From contig JALFSR010000058.1 in assembly GCA_022778745.1 (NCBI GenBank), forward strand, positions 1 to 49,110: a stretch of DNA of 49,110 bases. The letters are read 5' to 3'. Position numbers and translations under genes: made by a program. This DNA comes from Clostridiales bacterium (GTDB taxonomy: Bacteria; Bacillota; Clostridia; Lachnospirales; Lachnospiraceae). Positions 24,350 through 33,857 of this stretch are shown here, in pieces. Below the pieces are notes generated by a model. The model saw only the letters and a list, made by a program, of their open reading frames with translations. It made no database searches and was not told where the DNA came from. Every line of letters starts with the position of its first letter. The first letter of the stretch is position 1.

Positions 24350-24526
24350 ATTGGAGTCAAAAGATATTTTGATCCCATGATACCTACGGATTACTCCGCA
24401 CTATGTGCTCCCGCAATCCTAAAAACATTCGAAATTCACTCTAATCGAGCTACTTTCTCATATTTTGCGGGTCCCAAAATCATGCTTTTTCATGCAAGCA
24501 TGAAAAAGCATGACCTTTTGACCCTA
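24350..24526. repeat. Dispersed structured repeat, full-length copy D (MITE-like)
   Basis: About 177 bases bounded by imperfect terminal inverted repeats (TTGGAGTCAAAAG at 24351-24363; CTTTTGACCCTAG at 24515-24527). It contains an inner stem GGATTAC/GCAATCC (24388-24394, 24413-24419) enclosing GCAC-TAT-GTGC, and a perfect 16-bp hairpin (24480-24495 with 24498-24513, 2-base loop, TCATGCTTTTTCATGC). It ends 8 bases before the murA stop codon. Shorter copies of its left half lie at 1969, 6190, 14862 (reverse) and 35441. No ORF is present, so any movement would need a protein supplied elsewhere. Confidence 0.7.
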
Positions 24527-24534
24527 GTATCATA

Positions 24535-25788
24535 TTATTGTCTCAGTACAATATCTGCTCCTAGCGCTGATAAATCTTCTTCCAACCTCTCATACCCTCT
24601 GAAAATATGCTCCACTGCCTGAACTCTTGTTGTTCCTTGTGCATAAATTCCAGCAATAACAAGTGCTGCACCACCCCGCAAATCCGTCGCAGTTACATCT
24701 GCACCATGCAAAAAAGCAGTTCCTCGGATCGTTGCCTGATTTCCTTTTATATTGATATCGGCTCCCATCTTTTGAAGCTCCAGTGCAGTTTGAAATCTTG
24801 ACTCAAAAATTGTCTCTTCAATAATTGATATTCCGTCTGCTCTGCAAAGCACTGCCATTAACAGTGACTGAAGATCTGTTGGAAAACCAGGATATGCCTC
24901 TGTCTTAGTATATGGAATCGCATATGGTCTCTGACTGCATATTAGCTTTAATCGCCCTTTTCTATATTGAACCTGACATCCGCATTGCTTTAATACTGCA
25001 ATGACTGCTTTCAAATCATAAATTGGAGCATCCAAAAGTATGATCTGTCCACCGCAAAGTGCCGTCGCAAACAAATATGTCGCTGCTACAATCCGATCAG
25101 AAGGAATACGAATTGTTGTATCATGCAGCGACTGTCCTCCTTCAATTATCAAATGACTCGTTCCAATTCCATCAATCTTTGCCCCCATTGCTACAAGCAT
25201 ACGACATAAATCTCTAATTTCTGGTTCTCTTGCGACATTTTTTAATATTGTCTTTCCCTCTGCACAGACGGCACACATAATTGCATTTTCTGTCGCGCCG
25301 ACAGAAGGAAATCGAAAATAAAATTCACAGCCAGACAATTTTTCAGCAGTCACTTCCAAATGTTCTCCTTCTTCGACTATCAATGCTCCCATCGCAGTTA
25401 ATATTTCACTATGCAAATCAATCGGACGACTTCCAATGGAACATCCCCCAGGATGCCAAAGCGATGCTCTATGAAAACATCCAAGCAACGGACCTAAGCA
25501 AATAATCGAAGAACGCATTTTTTCTGCCAAATGCCGCGGAATAACAAAATTTGTCATTTCTCTGGTATCAATTGTCAATACATCTTCTTCAAGGCAAACT
25601 TGACATCCAAGCGTTTTTAATATTTCAATCATCCAAAAAACGTCTAAAATACGAGGTACATTGGTCAGTACCGTTATGCCTCGATGTAATATTGCTGCTG
25701 CCATCATTGGAAGGACTGCATTTTTAGAACCATGAACTCGAATCTGACCAGATAACGGTGCAGATTCATGAATTTCAAAGAAAGACAA
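24535..25788 (-). CDS. murA: UDP-N-acetylglucosamine 1-carboxyvinyltransferase
   Basis: MurA transfers enolpyruvate from PEP to UDP-GlcNAc, the first committed step of peptidoglycan synthesis and the target of fosfomycin. The 417-residue product has Lys22-Asn23 in HGSKNAVLP and the catalytic Cys116 in HPGGCSIGSRPIDLH, so it should be fosfomycin-sensitive unless otherwise protected (family knowledge). The start is TTG 25788 with AAGGAGG 7 bases upstream. It lies between ftsW and ftsQ in the dcw cluster. Confidence 0.95.
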   Translation of the reverse strand: MSFFEIHESAPLSGQIRVHGSKNAVLPMMAAAILHRGITVLTNVPRILDVFWMIEILKTLGCQVCLEEDVLTIDTREMTNFVIPRHLAEKMRSSIICLGPLLGCFHRASLWHPGGCSIGSRPIDLHSEILTAMGALIVEEGEHLEVTAEKLSGCEFYFRFPSVGATENAIMCAVCAEGKTILKNVAREPEIRDLCRMLVAMGAKIDGIGTSHLIIEGGQSLHDTTIRIPSDRIVAATYLFATALCGGQIILLDAPIYDLKAVIAVLKQCGCQVQYRKGRLKLICSQRPYAIPYTKTEAYPGFPTDLQSLLMAVLCRADGISIIEETIFESRFQTALELQKMGADINIKGNQATIRGTAFLHGADVTATDLRGGAALVIAGIYAQGTTRVQAVEHIFRGYERLEEDLSALGADIVLRQ

Positions 25789-25879
25789 TCCTATCCCTCC
25801 TTAGCTTTTCTATCTAAGTTATGTTATGTATAAGAGAATATGATGTTGCCTTTCCATTACATAATCTACATTATTTCTT

Positions 25880-27016
25880 TTACAGCAATTTCATCTGGCG
25901 CACTACATTGAGTACAATTCCCATCTCTGTCATTAAAAACAAGATAGAAGATCCTCCATAACTAATAAATGGAAGGCTGATTCCTGTATTTGGAATTGTA
26001 TTTGTCACAACTGCAATATTTAATAATACTTGAATCGCAATATGTGACATAATGCCAACAACTACTACCATTCCAGAAAAATCTGGTGCATAACAGGCAA
26101 TCATAAAAAAACGCCAAATTAAAAGTACAAACATTAAAATCAGCAGTGATGCACCAACTAATCCAAGTTCTTCACAAATAATAGAAAAAATCATATCGTT
26201 TTGTGCTTCTGGCAAATATCCCATCTTCTGAATGCTTCCTCCAAGCCCCCTTCCAAACAAACTTCCTGCACCAATTGCATAAAGTCCCTGAAGTACTTGA
26301 AATCCATTCGTAGAAGCATATGATTCTGGATCAAACCATGCATAAATACGTGCCATCTGATAGGCATCTAATATTTTTTCCAAAATTCCAGATTGATATA
26401 ATAATACAATCAATCCCATTCCCCCGCCTATGCCTGCAAAAAAAATCCATCGTTTTTTTGAAACAATGAATGCCATACTCACTGCAATTCCTGCAATAAT
26501 AATTCCAGAACTTAAGTTTGCAGATACAACTGGAATAAAAATTGGCATCGCTACTGCTGCAAATAAAAATACTGCACGATATGTATCAAGTTTATTATAA
26601 ATCATTTCTGCTAATTGTGACAAACACAAAATTAATACAATTTTGGCAAATTCTGCTGGCTGAAAAGAGATCGGACCAAGTGCAAACCATCTGCGCTGTC
26701 CATTTACTTCTTTTCCAAAAAACAATACCGTAATTCCAAGAACTATTGCAATTGGGTAGGCATATTTTGCATATTTAAGCAATACATGATAGTCGATATT
26801 CGATACAATCATCATTGCTACAATTGCAACAAACGTAAATATTGCCTGTTTTGTCACTGTGTAAAAGGTATTTCCCCCATGAAGTAATCCATCGGTGTAT
26901 TCTGTTGTACTATGCAGGATAAAAAGTCCAAAACATGATAATAGCACGACAATAACTACCAAACTATAGTCTGGCAGCAGCCTCCTCTTTTGAGATGCGA
27001 CAGATACACGCTCCAT
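25880..27016 (-). CDS. ftsW: Lipid II polymerase FtsW/SpoVE (SEDS family)
   Basis: SEDS proteins polymerise lipid II into glycan strands together with a class B PBP, here probably one of the two encoded upstream. The 378-residue product has about ten membrane segments, the motif NGQRRWFALGPISFQPAEFAKI seen as GQRRWF and QPAEFAK, the extracellular PEAQNDMIFSIICEELG and the terminal LPFISYGGSS. It lies between murD and murA. Whether it serves division (FtsW) or spore cortex (SpoVE) cannot be read from sequence. Confidence 0.93.
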   Translation of the reverse strand: MERVSVASQKRRLLPDYSLVVIVVLLSCFGLFILHSTTEYTDGLLHGGNTFYTVTKQAIFTFVAIVAMMIVSNIDYHVLLKYAKYAYPIAIVLGITVLFFGKEVNGQRRWFALGPISFQPAEFAKIVLILCLSQLAEMIYNKLDTYRAVFLFAAVAMPIFIPVVSANLSSGIIIAGIAVSMAFIVSKKRWIFFAGIGGGMGLIVLLYQSGILEKILDAYQMARIYAWFDPESYASTNGFQVLQGLYAIGAGSLFGRGLGGSIQKMGYLPEAQNDMIFSIICEELGLVGASLLILMFVLLIWRFFMIACYAPDFSGMVVVVGIMSHIAIQVLLNIAVVTNTIPNTGISLPFISYGGSSILFLMTEMGIVLNVVRQMKLL

Positions 27017-27042
27017 AGAAATCCTCCATGCTGATCAGGATA

Positions 27043-28395
27043 TTAAAGACTGCGGACAAGTTCTTTAAAAATTTTGCCTCTCACTTCATAATTTGGAAAC
27101 ATTCCCCAACTTGCACATGCTGGAGAAAGCAATACCGCTTCTCCTGGCTTTGCACAGCTTGCTGCCACTGCTACTGCCTCTTCCATGCTTTCTACAAATT
27201 GATATTCATGAAATCCATTCGCATCTGCACATTCCGCAATTTTTTTTGCAGTTGCACCCATTAATAATAATTTTTTAATCTTTGTTCCAAATGTCTGAAT
27301 CCATTCTGTATAATCAGAACCTTTGTCATATCCACCGCCGATTAAAACAGTTGGTGTAGTCATCGCTTTGATTGCTTGAATTGCAGCATCTGGATTCGTA
27401 CCTTTAGAATCATTATAATAACGAACTCCATTTTTTTCTTCCACAAATTCAATTCGATGTTCCACTGCTCTAAATTCTCGAATTGTCTTTGCAACTACTT
27501 GTTCTGGCACTCCCATACAAGAGGCAATTGCAACGGCTGCCATAATATTTTCATAATTACACTGACCAACTAAATGAAATTCATCTACTGTTCCAATTAC
27601 TTTTTCTATTCCATTTATTCTGCTGTAAATCGTATTATCTTTTAAAAATAGTCCTTCGTTTAATTCATGGCGGCTGCTAAAATAAATAACTGGAATGGAA
27701 AGACTTTCTCCAAATATACGCAGCACTTCATCATCATAATTTAACACACAAAAATCATCAGCAGTCTGATTTTTTGTAATTGACTCTTTTACTTCAATAT
27801 AGCATTCCATTGTCTTATGACGATTTAAATGGTCTGGCGTAATATTTAAAATTGCTGACACATGAGGATGGAATGTAATTGCTGATTCTAGCTGAAAACT
27901 GCTGATCTCTGCAGTGACAACCGAATCTTCTTTCATTTTTAATGCCATCTCAGTATATGGAATTCCAATATTACCAACAACAAACGCATGTTCTTCCCCA
28001 ACCCAGTTTTTCATAATCTCTCCTACGAGAGCAGTCGTCGTTGTCTTGCCATTTGTACCAGTAATTGCAATGATGCTTCCATTTCCATAATGATAAGCCA
28101 ATTCGATTTCACTCCAAATCGGAATATTTGCTTTTTGAATCTTTATAACAAATGGTTGTTCCAAAGAAATTCCAGGACTAATCACACAGTATTCAATCTC
28201 ATTTAACAGTTCATCGCTAAGTTCTCCCAGTACAATTTTTAGGCTTCCTTCTGCTCCAACCTGCTGTCTGAGCTGTTCTTCATCTTTATCTGGATTTTCA
28301 TCATAGAGAATAACTTGTTTTTTTGCTGACAGCAAAAGTCTTGCCGCAGCAATCCCGCTTTTTCCTCCTCCTGCTACTAAGACTGTATGTTTCAT
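27043..28395 (-). CDS. murD: UDP-N-acetylmuramoyl-L-alanine--D-glutamate ligase
   Basis: MurD adds D-glutamate to UDP-MurNAc-L-Ala in the cytoplasm. The 450-residue product has an N-terminal Rossmann-like UDP-binding domain (VAGGGKSGIAAARLL), the central ATPase with P-loop AITGTNGKTTTTALVG, and the C-terminal Mur ligase domain with NDSKGTNPDA and LLSPACASWGMF. It sits 26 bases before ftsW and 36 bases after mraY. Confidence 0.96.
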   Translation of the reverse strand: MKHTVLVAGGGKSGIAAARLLLSAKKQVILYDENPDKDEEQLRQQVGAEGSLKIVLGELSDELLNEIEYCVISPGISLEQPFVIKIQKANIPIWSEIELAYHYGNGSIIAITGTNGKTTTTALVGEIMKNWVGEEHAFVVGNIGIPYTEMALKMKEDSVVTAEISSFQLESAITFHPHVSAILNITPDHLNRHKTMECYIEVKESITKNQTADDFCVLNYDDEVLRIFGESLSIPVIYFSSRHELNEGLFLKDNTIYSRINGIEKVIGTVDEFHLVGQCNYENIMAAVAIASCMGVPEQVVAKTIREFRAVEHRIEFVEEKNGVRYYNDSKGTNPDAAIQAIKAMTTPTVLIGGGYDKGSDYTEWIQTFGTKIKKLLLMGATAKKIAECADANGFHEYQFVESMEEAVAVAASCAKPGEAVLLSPACASWGMFPNYEVRGKIFKELVRSL

Positions 28396-28431
28396 TTCGT
28401 TTCCTCCTACTAAAACTTTCGTGATCTTGTT

Positions 28432-29388
28432 TTATAATCCTATATATGCAACTAAACAAAGCAGTGCTGTCACAATGGAGAATGCCGCTACAACCTGTGT
28501 CTCAGACCATCCGCAAAGTTCAAAATGATGATGGATTGGAGCCATCTTAAAGAAACGTTTGCCTCCCGTTGCCTTAAAATATGAAACCTGAATGATAACA
28601 GATAACACTTCTACGACATAAATTAATCCAACAATTAAAAGAAAAATCGGCATACGAAGAACAAGTGCTGCTGCTGACACAAATCCGCCTAACGCAAGAG
28701 AACCCGTATCTCCCATAAATACTTTTGCTGGATATACATTAAATAATAAAAATCCCATTAAAGAACCAACTACTGCTGCACAGATTGGAACGATTCCACT
28801 CTTATTTCCAAGTGCAACTACTGCAAAAAATGTAGCTACCATAACAGTGACACTCGAACAAAGTCCATCTAATCCGTCTGTGAAGTTCACACCATTGTCA
28901 GCACCAAGCATGACAAATATACAAAATGGAATAAAAAACCATCCAAGATCAATTGTCTTTCCATGCGTAAAAGGAATAATAACTTCTGTTCCAATTGCTG
29001 GATTCTTCATACAATAAAATGTAAAAATACCTGCAATAATAAGCTGAAGAATTAATTTTTGAACAGGATTTAATCCCTCTGAACGCTTCATTACAATCTT
29101 AATAAAATCATCCAAAAATCCAACGATACCAAATCCAACCGTAACAAACAGCACTGGCACTAATTCTGGATATCTTCCAATATAAAATAATGATGTAACG
29201 ATAATCGCTCCAAGGAACATAATTCCTCCCATCGTAGGCGTTCCCTGCTTCTTTAAATGTCCCTTCGGTCCTTCCTGGCGCACTTGCTGACCAAATTTCA
29301 AACGATGTAACAGTGGAATTACAATAGGGCATAGTACCGCACTGATTCCAAAGGAAATTAATACTGCAATGATAACATCCTGATACAT
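28432..29388 (-). CDS. mraY: Phospho-N-acetylmuramoyl-pentapeptide-transferase
   Basis: MraY transfers phospho-MurNAc-pentapeptide to undecaprenyl phosphate, forming lipid I at the inner membrane face. The product of about 318 residues has ten predicted membrane segments and the family motifs KKQGTPTMGG, LGADNGVNFTDGLDGL (catalytic Asp residues) and KMAPIHHHFELCGWSE. ATG 29388 is chosen because GGAGG lies 5 bases before it; the upstream ATG at 29400 overlaps that site. Confidence 0.96.
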   Translation of the reverse strand: MYQDVIIAVLISFGISAVLCPIVIPLLHRLKFGQQVRQEGPKGHLKKQGTPTMGGIMFLGAIIVTSLFYIGRYPELVPVLFVTVGFGIVGFLDDFIKIVMKRSEGLNPVQKLILQLIIAGIFTFYCMKNPAIGTEVIIPFTHGKTIDLGWFFIPFCIFVMLGADNGVNFTDGLDGLCSSVTVMVATFFAVVALGNKSGIVPICAAVVGSLMGFLLFNVYPAKVFMGDTGSLALGGFVSAAALVLRMPIFLLIVGLIYVVEVLSVIIQVSYFKATGGKRFFKMAPIHHHFELCGWSETQVVAAFSIVTALLCLVAYIGL

Positions 29389-29464
29389 AACATCCTCCAT
29401 CTGTCGTACTTTTCACGACGTTCCTTTTCTTGTTTTTTATATTTTACTTAATACGTTTCTTATA

Positions 29465-31219
29465 TTACTCATTTTCTATCTTCTTGTCAATTCCCAGATA
29501 AGGTAAAATATTATCAAAAATTTCTTTTACGACTGGTGCAGCAATTGTACCTCCATAATAAACACCAACGGGTTCATCAATCGTTAAAATAGCAATTACT
29601 TTCGGGTCTTGCGCTGGTGCAAATCCAACAAAAGAAGAAATATATTTTCCTGTTCCTCGCGGAAGCTTTTCTGAAGTTGCCGTTTTTCCACCAATCGAAT
29701 ATCCTTCTATAAATGCTTTAATCCCTCCGCCTTCTGCCACTACTTTTTCTAGTGCATACCGCATCGTTTCACTTGTCTTTTCAGAAAGCACTCGTTCTCC
29801 TGAACGATAACTAAGTTTCTGCACTTTTGTTCCATCTGAACTACGGATTTCAACTCCAAAATGAGGGGTAATTGTTGTTCCGCCATTAATAATCGAACTG
29901 ATCGTTGTAAGGAGTCGGAGCGGAGTAAGCTGAAATGATTGGCCAAATGATACCGTTGCAAGCTCAACTTCTCCCATATTTTTTGGATTATGCATAATAG
30001 TTGCCGCTTCTCCTGGAAGATCTACTCCTGTCTTTTCTAATAATTTAAGCTGTTTAAAATAACTGTAAAATTTCTCAATTCCAAGTCTTTGCCCAACTTG
30101 AATAAAAACAGGATTGCAAGAATTCATCGTTCCTTGCAAAAATGTCTCTGCACCATGTCCGCTTACTTTGTGGCAGCGAATTTTTCGGTCTTCCACAATA
30201 TAATATCCTGGACACGAAAAACTGTCATTTAACGTTACTACTCCTTCTTCTAATGCAGAGGCTGCTGTAATTGTCTTAAACGTAGATCCTGGTTCATATG
30301 TGTCATTAATAATCGGATTTCGCCACATTTGATTCAACAAATCTTGTTTTTGCTTTGCACTAAGATTTTCTGTATTTCCAACAGAATCAGGGAGTGTAAA
30401 CGGCTCATTTAAATCAAATTCTGGTACGTTTACCATTGCCATAATTTCACCATTTTTCGGATTCATAATAATAACAGAAACTTGTTTTGCCTGTTTTTGT
30501 TCTAAAGTCTTATAGGCAGCCTGCTCTGCATACATTTGGATATTGACATCCAGACTAATATAAAGATCGTTTCCTGCAATCGGTTCAATTCGATCTTCTG
30601 CTGCGCTGTCTACTTCTGCACCAGCTGCATCAGTCAGTGTTAAAATTGTTCCATCTAAACCTTTCAGCTGACTTTCATAACTTACTTCCAATCCGATAAT
30701 TCCCTGATTATCACTTCCCGTAAATCCAAGCACTTTTGATGCAAGTGAGTGAAATGGATAATAACGTTTATAGTCTTCATCCACTTTCACTCCTGCCATA
30801 TCATACGATCGTATCTTATCGCCAAGTGTTTTGTCCACATTCGTTTTAATAATTTCTCTGGCAGAATATTTTTCTACTTTCTTGCGAACAGTTTGCTCTG
30901 GCAATTCCAATTCCTGGCTTAATGTACGAATTACCAATTCTTTATCTTTTACTTGGTTATAAATAACTGAAATTGTACAAACAGTACGATTTGTCGCAAT
31001 AATTGTTCCCTTTGCATCATAAATAGAACCTCTTGCCGCCTTAATTTTTCGTTCTCTTGTATGCAGTTCTTCTGCCAGCTCATTATAATGATCTGACTGT
31101 ACAATCATAAGACAGGCAAGTCTTCCTATCAAACCAACTGCTGCCATTATAATTAATATGCTTAAAATTAAAATTCCTCTCCGATGATGCGTTTTTACAA
31201 AATGCATCTCAGCACGCAA
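29465..31219 (-). CDS. spoVD: Class B penicillin-binding protein, SpoVD type
   Basis: This membrane-anchored transpeptidase cross-links peptidoglycan, in the SpoVD case for the spore cortex. The 584-residue product has one membrane segment (about 15-37), a dimerisation domain beginning RGSIYDAKG, and a transpeptidase domain with the nucleophile Ser312 in PGSTFK, the SCN motif in MNSCNP and GGKTATSEKLPRG as third motif (KTA where KTG is more usual). There is no C-terminal PASTA domain. TTG 31219 or ATG 31207 may be the start. It follows the first PBP by 175 bases with no gene between; a short GTGAGA/TCTCAC stem lies there. Confidence 0.9.
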   Translation of the reverse strand: MRAEMHFVKTHHRRGILILSILIIMAAVGLIGRLACLMIVQSDHYNELAEELHTRERKIKAARGSIYDAKGTIIATNRTVCTISVIYNQVKDKELVIRTLSQELELPEQTVRKKVEKYSAREIIKTNVDKTLGDKIRSYDMAGVKVDEDYKRYYPFHSLASKVLGFTGSDNQGIIGLEVSYESQLKGLDGTILTLTDAAGAEVDSAAEDRIEPIAGNDLYISLDVNIQMYAEQAAYKTLEQKQAKQVSVIIMNPKNGEIMAMVNVPEFDLNEPFTLPDSVGNTENLSAKQKQDLLNQMWRNPIINDTYEPGSTFKTITAASALEEGVVTLNDSFSCPGYYIVEDRKIRCHKVSGHGAETFLQGTMNSCNPVFIQVGQRLGIEKFYSYFKQLKLLEKTGVDLPGEAATIMHNPKNMGEVELATVSFGQSFQLTPLRLLTTISSIINGGTTITPHFGVEIRSSDGTKVQKLSYRSGERVLSEKTSETMRYALEKVVAEGGGIKAFIEGYSIGGKTATSEKLPRGTGKYISSFVGFAPAQDPKVIAILTIDEPVGVYYGGTIAAPVVKEIFDNILPYLGIDKKIENE

Positions 31220-31394
31220 CCCTTTCCATCGAGTGAGACAGCTTCTCTCACCGATCCTATCTCTTTTTTATAATGTATTAGGTGCTTCTTCGTTTTAGAA
31301 TTTTTATTTATGGGAAAGCACAATCCACATGGGAACCTCCACTGCGTTTTTCATTCTTTTGTAAAGCAGACACTTTAAATTCACTTTGCTGCAT

Positions 31395-33374
31395 TCAGCC
31401 TACCTCATCCATAAAACTGCTGCCGGCTGGCCAGCTGTCATCTTGTTTTGCTGGATCTACCTCTTCTGGTCCTTCCTCTAAGTCAGAGAAAATGCCTGCA
31501 TAAGAAACTAAATCTTTCCATATCCATCCAGCAAGCTGCTGGGCAGGATAACTGTCTGCCTGATTTTCCACATTTGGTTCGTCAATTACTACATATAATA
31601 CAATCTGCGGATCTTCAATCGGTGCTGCTGTAATAATTGAGACAATATATTTTCCATTACCACGAGGAAGTTTTTCTGCCGTACCAGTCTTGCCACCAAT
31701 ATGGTATCCTTCAATCTTTGTACCGCCTCCCGTTCCTTCCTCTACTGTAACATAACAGCCTCGTTTAATCAATTCCGATGTTTCTTTACTTACTGTCTCT
31801 CTTACTTTTATCGGCTCAAATTCCTGTACAATTTTTCCGTCTGGATCAATAATCTGCTTTACTACATGCGGCTGATAATACGTACCGCCATTGATCAGAG
31901 AAGAAAATGCACTTGCAAGCTGAATCATCGTAACATTGAAACCTTGTCCAAATGAGTTTGTCGCAAGTTCTGTGACATTTAACTGTTCTTCTGTGTAGAG
32001 CAGCCCCTCTGCACTTGCCTCACCTGGCAGATCAATTCCTGTTCTTTGCGCTAAATTAAATATTCTTTGATATCTGGAAAACTGTGTTCTTCCAAGCTTT
32101 TCTGCAATTTCCATCAACGCCACATTACAAGACTGTTCAATTACTTGTTCCAAAGAAAAATATTCCGTGCCAAATACTTGACTGCAGCCGCCTTTTTCAA
32201 AATTGTGACACTTAATTCGGTAATTCGCCACTTGCTTGAATCCATGACAGCTAAACAGCGTATCTTCTGTGATTGCTTTTTCTTCCAATGCCGCTGCAAT
32301 TGTCAAAAGCTTTGCGGTAGAACCTGGCTCAAACGTCTTTGTAATTACTGAATTTCCATAAATACTGCTATATAACAATTCTTTTCGTTCTGCTTTTGTT
32401 TTATTACTCAAAAATTCTTCCGAATAAAAATCCTCTAACTGAACATTTGCACCATCATTTAAGTTATAATCCGTATTACTTACGATTGAAAGAATCTCCC
32501 CATTTTTTGGGTTCATTGCAAGAACTGATAAATCATAAGCTCCATATTCTTCTACCCATTTTTCTACACTATCTCGAATAATTCGCTCCATATTCATATC
32601 AATTGTTGTCACAAGTGTATTTCCATTAATAGGAGGAATTGTTGCCTGCTCTGGCTCTGCTTCGTCTCCAATATAGCGATACGCACGCCCATTTACTCCC
32701 CTTAACTGCTCATCATAGTACTTCTCCAATCCGTGTAATCCCTCTGACGTATCTTGTGTCGTATACCCGATAATTTTACTTGCTAATTCATTATATGGAT
32801 ACTTTCTCCGATATTCAGACTCAAACCAAATTCCTCGAATTCGTGCTTTTGTTGGATTTTTCTTTGAACTGTCCATATCTGCTTTTCTTTGTTCAAACGC
32901 ATCTACCTGTTCTTTTGTCAGCTCCGTTTTTCCCTCAAATCGAACATACGCTCTATCTCTATTTTCTTCAAACGCTGCTCTCAATTTCGTTTGATCTAAA
33001 CTAAAGCATTCGGCTGCTGCCTGAATTGTGGCATCAACTGTTCCAGGATTTAATTTTTCTGCTGTATATAATACCGATGGATCCAAAATTAAAATATATA
33101 CTTTTTCGCTTGTCGCAATAATATTTCCATTACTGTCTAAAATATTTCCGCTTTTTGCAGGAATCGTTGTGTCCTGATAGCTTAGCTGTGTTAAGGCTTT
33201 TCTGGAGTATTCTTCGTGAGTATGAAAAGCTCTTACTACAATAATAGCGGATAATCCACATAAAGCCAGCACAATTATTAAAAATAAAAGTGCCAGCTTT
33301 TGTTTCATATAAGGCTTTATAGACTTTGACTGCTTATTCCTTTGGTATCTCGGCATTCTGTCGTACATACTCAC
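31395..33374 (-). CDS. ftsI: Class B penicillin-binding protein, FtsI/PBP2B type
   Basis: This is the septal transpeptidase of the divisome, acting with FtsW and FtsL. The 659-residue product has a basic cytoplasmic tail, one membrane segment (about 27-48), a dimerisation domain starting IPAKSGNILDSNG, and a transpeptidase domain with Ser352 in PGSTAK, SCN in EQSCNVAL and KTG in GGKTGTAEKLPRG. The GTG start at 33374 has GGAG 6 bases upstream and overlaps the ftsL-like gene by 41 bases. Which of the two tandem PBPs serves division is inferred from order only. Confidence 0.92.
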   Translation of the reverse strand: MSMYDRMPRYQRNKQSKSIKPYMKQKLALLFLIIVLALCGLSAIIVVRAFHTHEEYSRKALTQLSYQDTTIPAKSGNILDSNGNIIATSEKVYILILDPSVLYTAEKLNPGTVDATIQAAAECFSLDQTKLRAAFEENRDRAYVRFEGKTELTKEQVDAFEQRKADMDSSKKNPTKARIRGIWFESEYRRKYPYNELASKIIGYTTQDTSEGLHGLEKYYDEQLRGVNGRAYRYIGDEAEPEQATIPPINGNTLVTTIDMNMERIIRDSVEKWVEEYGAYDLSVLAMNPKNGEILSIVSNTDYNLNDGANVQLEDFYSEEFLSNKTKAERKELLYSSIYGNSVITKTFEPGSTAKLLTIAAALEEKAITEDTLFSCHGFKQVANYRIKCHNFEKGGCSQVFGTEYFSLEQVIEQSCNVALMEIAEKLGRTQFSRYQRIFNLAQRTGIDLPGEASAEGLLYTEEQLNVTELATNSFGQGFNVTMIQLASAFSSLINGGTYYQPHVVKQIIDPDGKIVQEFEPIKVRETVSKETSELIKRGCYVTVEEGTGGGTKIEGYHIGGKTGTAEKLPRGNGKYIVSIITAAPIEDPQIVLYVVIDEPNVENQADSYPAQQLAGWIWKDLVSYAGIFSDLEEGPEEVDPAKQDDSWPAGSSFMDEVG

Positions 33375-33831
33375 TTTCTACTCCATCATAAGTTAATACT
33401 TGACTCTTCTTTGGATAAACCATTCCTAAATTATTCATTGCATACTCACGAATTGCGTCATAATCAATCGAAGATTCAATCGCTATCTGTCTTTCATCGT
33501 TTTCTTCCTGCAGTTCTTGGACTTTCTGCTGCAAACTTGCACTCATACGATTATTTTCGTTTAATTCTGACTTTACTTGTATGTAATTTTTTGTACATAC
33601 TAAAAAACCTGCCAATGCAACTGTTAAAAGTCCAGTTTGCACAAGAGTAAATGCTCTACTTTGTTTTCTTTCTTTCTCAATCTGTCTCTCCAGAGCATGT
33701 CTTTTACGTCGTTCTTGGCGTCGTCTCTCTTCTTCCTCATGCTGAGGTTCCCACACCTGTTCGGACTTTCTTATTGTATTACCTTCAATATATTCATAAT
33801 AGCGATCCAATTCGGAATACTTTTTCTTCAT
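33334..33831 (-). CDS. ftsL: FtsL-like divisome protein
   Basis: This 165-residue bitopic protein has a long, charged cytoplasmic region (about 1-80, rich in Glu/Arg/Lys), one membrane segment (about 81-102, LVQTGLLTVALAGFLV), then a coiled coil (about 105-130) and a short extracellular tail with YAMNNLGMVYP, which is the pattern of the FtsL/DivIC family. FtsL recruits and activates the FtsI-FtsW pair. Position between rsmH and the first PBP is the conserved ftsL slot. Confidence 0.85.
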   Translation of the reverse strand: MKKKYSELDRYYEYIEGNTIRKSEQVWEPQHEEEERRRQERRKRHALERQIEKERKQSRAFTLVQTGLLTVALAGFLVCTKNYIQVKSELNENNRMSASLQQKVQELQEENDERQIAIESSIDYDAIREYAMNNLGMVYPKKSQVLTYDGVESEYVRQNAEIPKE

Positions 33832-33857
33832 TATAACCTCCTAAAACTCTTCCTAGA

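Noticed and set aside
24480-24513. Perfect 16-bp hairpin as a terminator of ftsQ/murA
   Set aside because: It lacks a T run on either strand and lies inside the dcw operon between murA and ftsQ, so it is treated as part of the repeat element.
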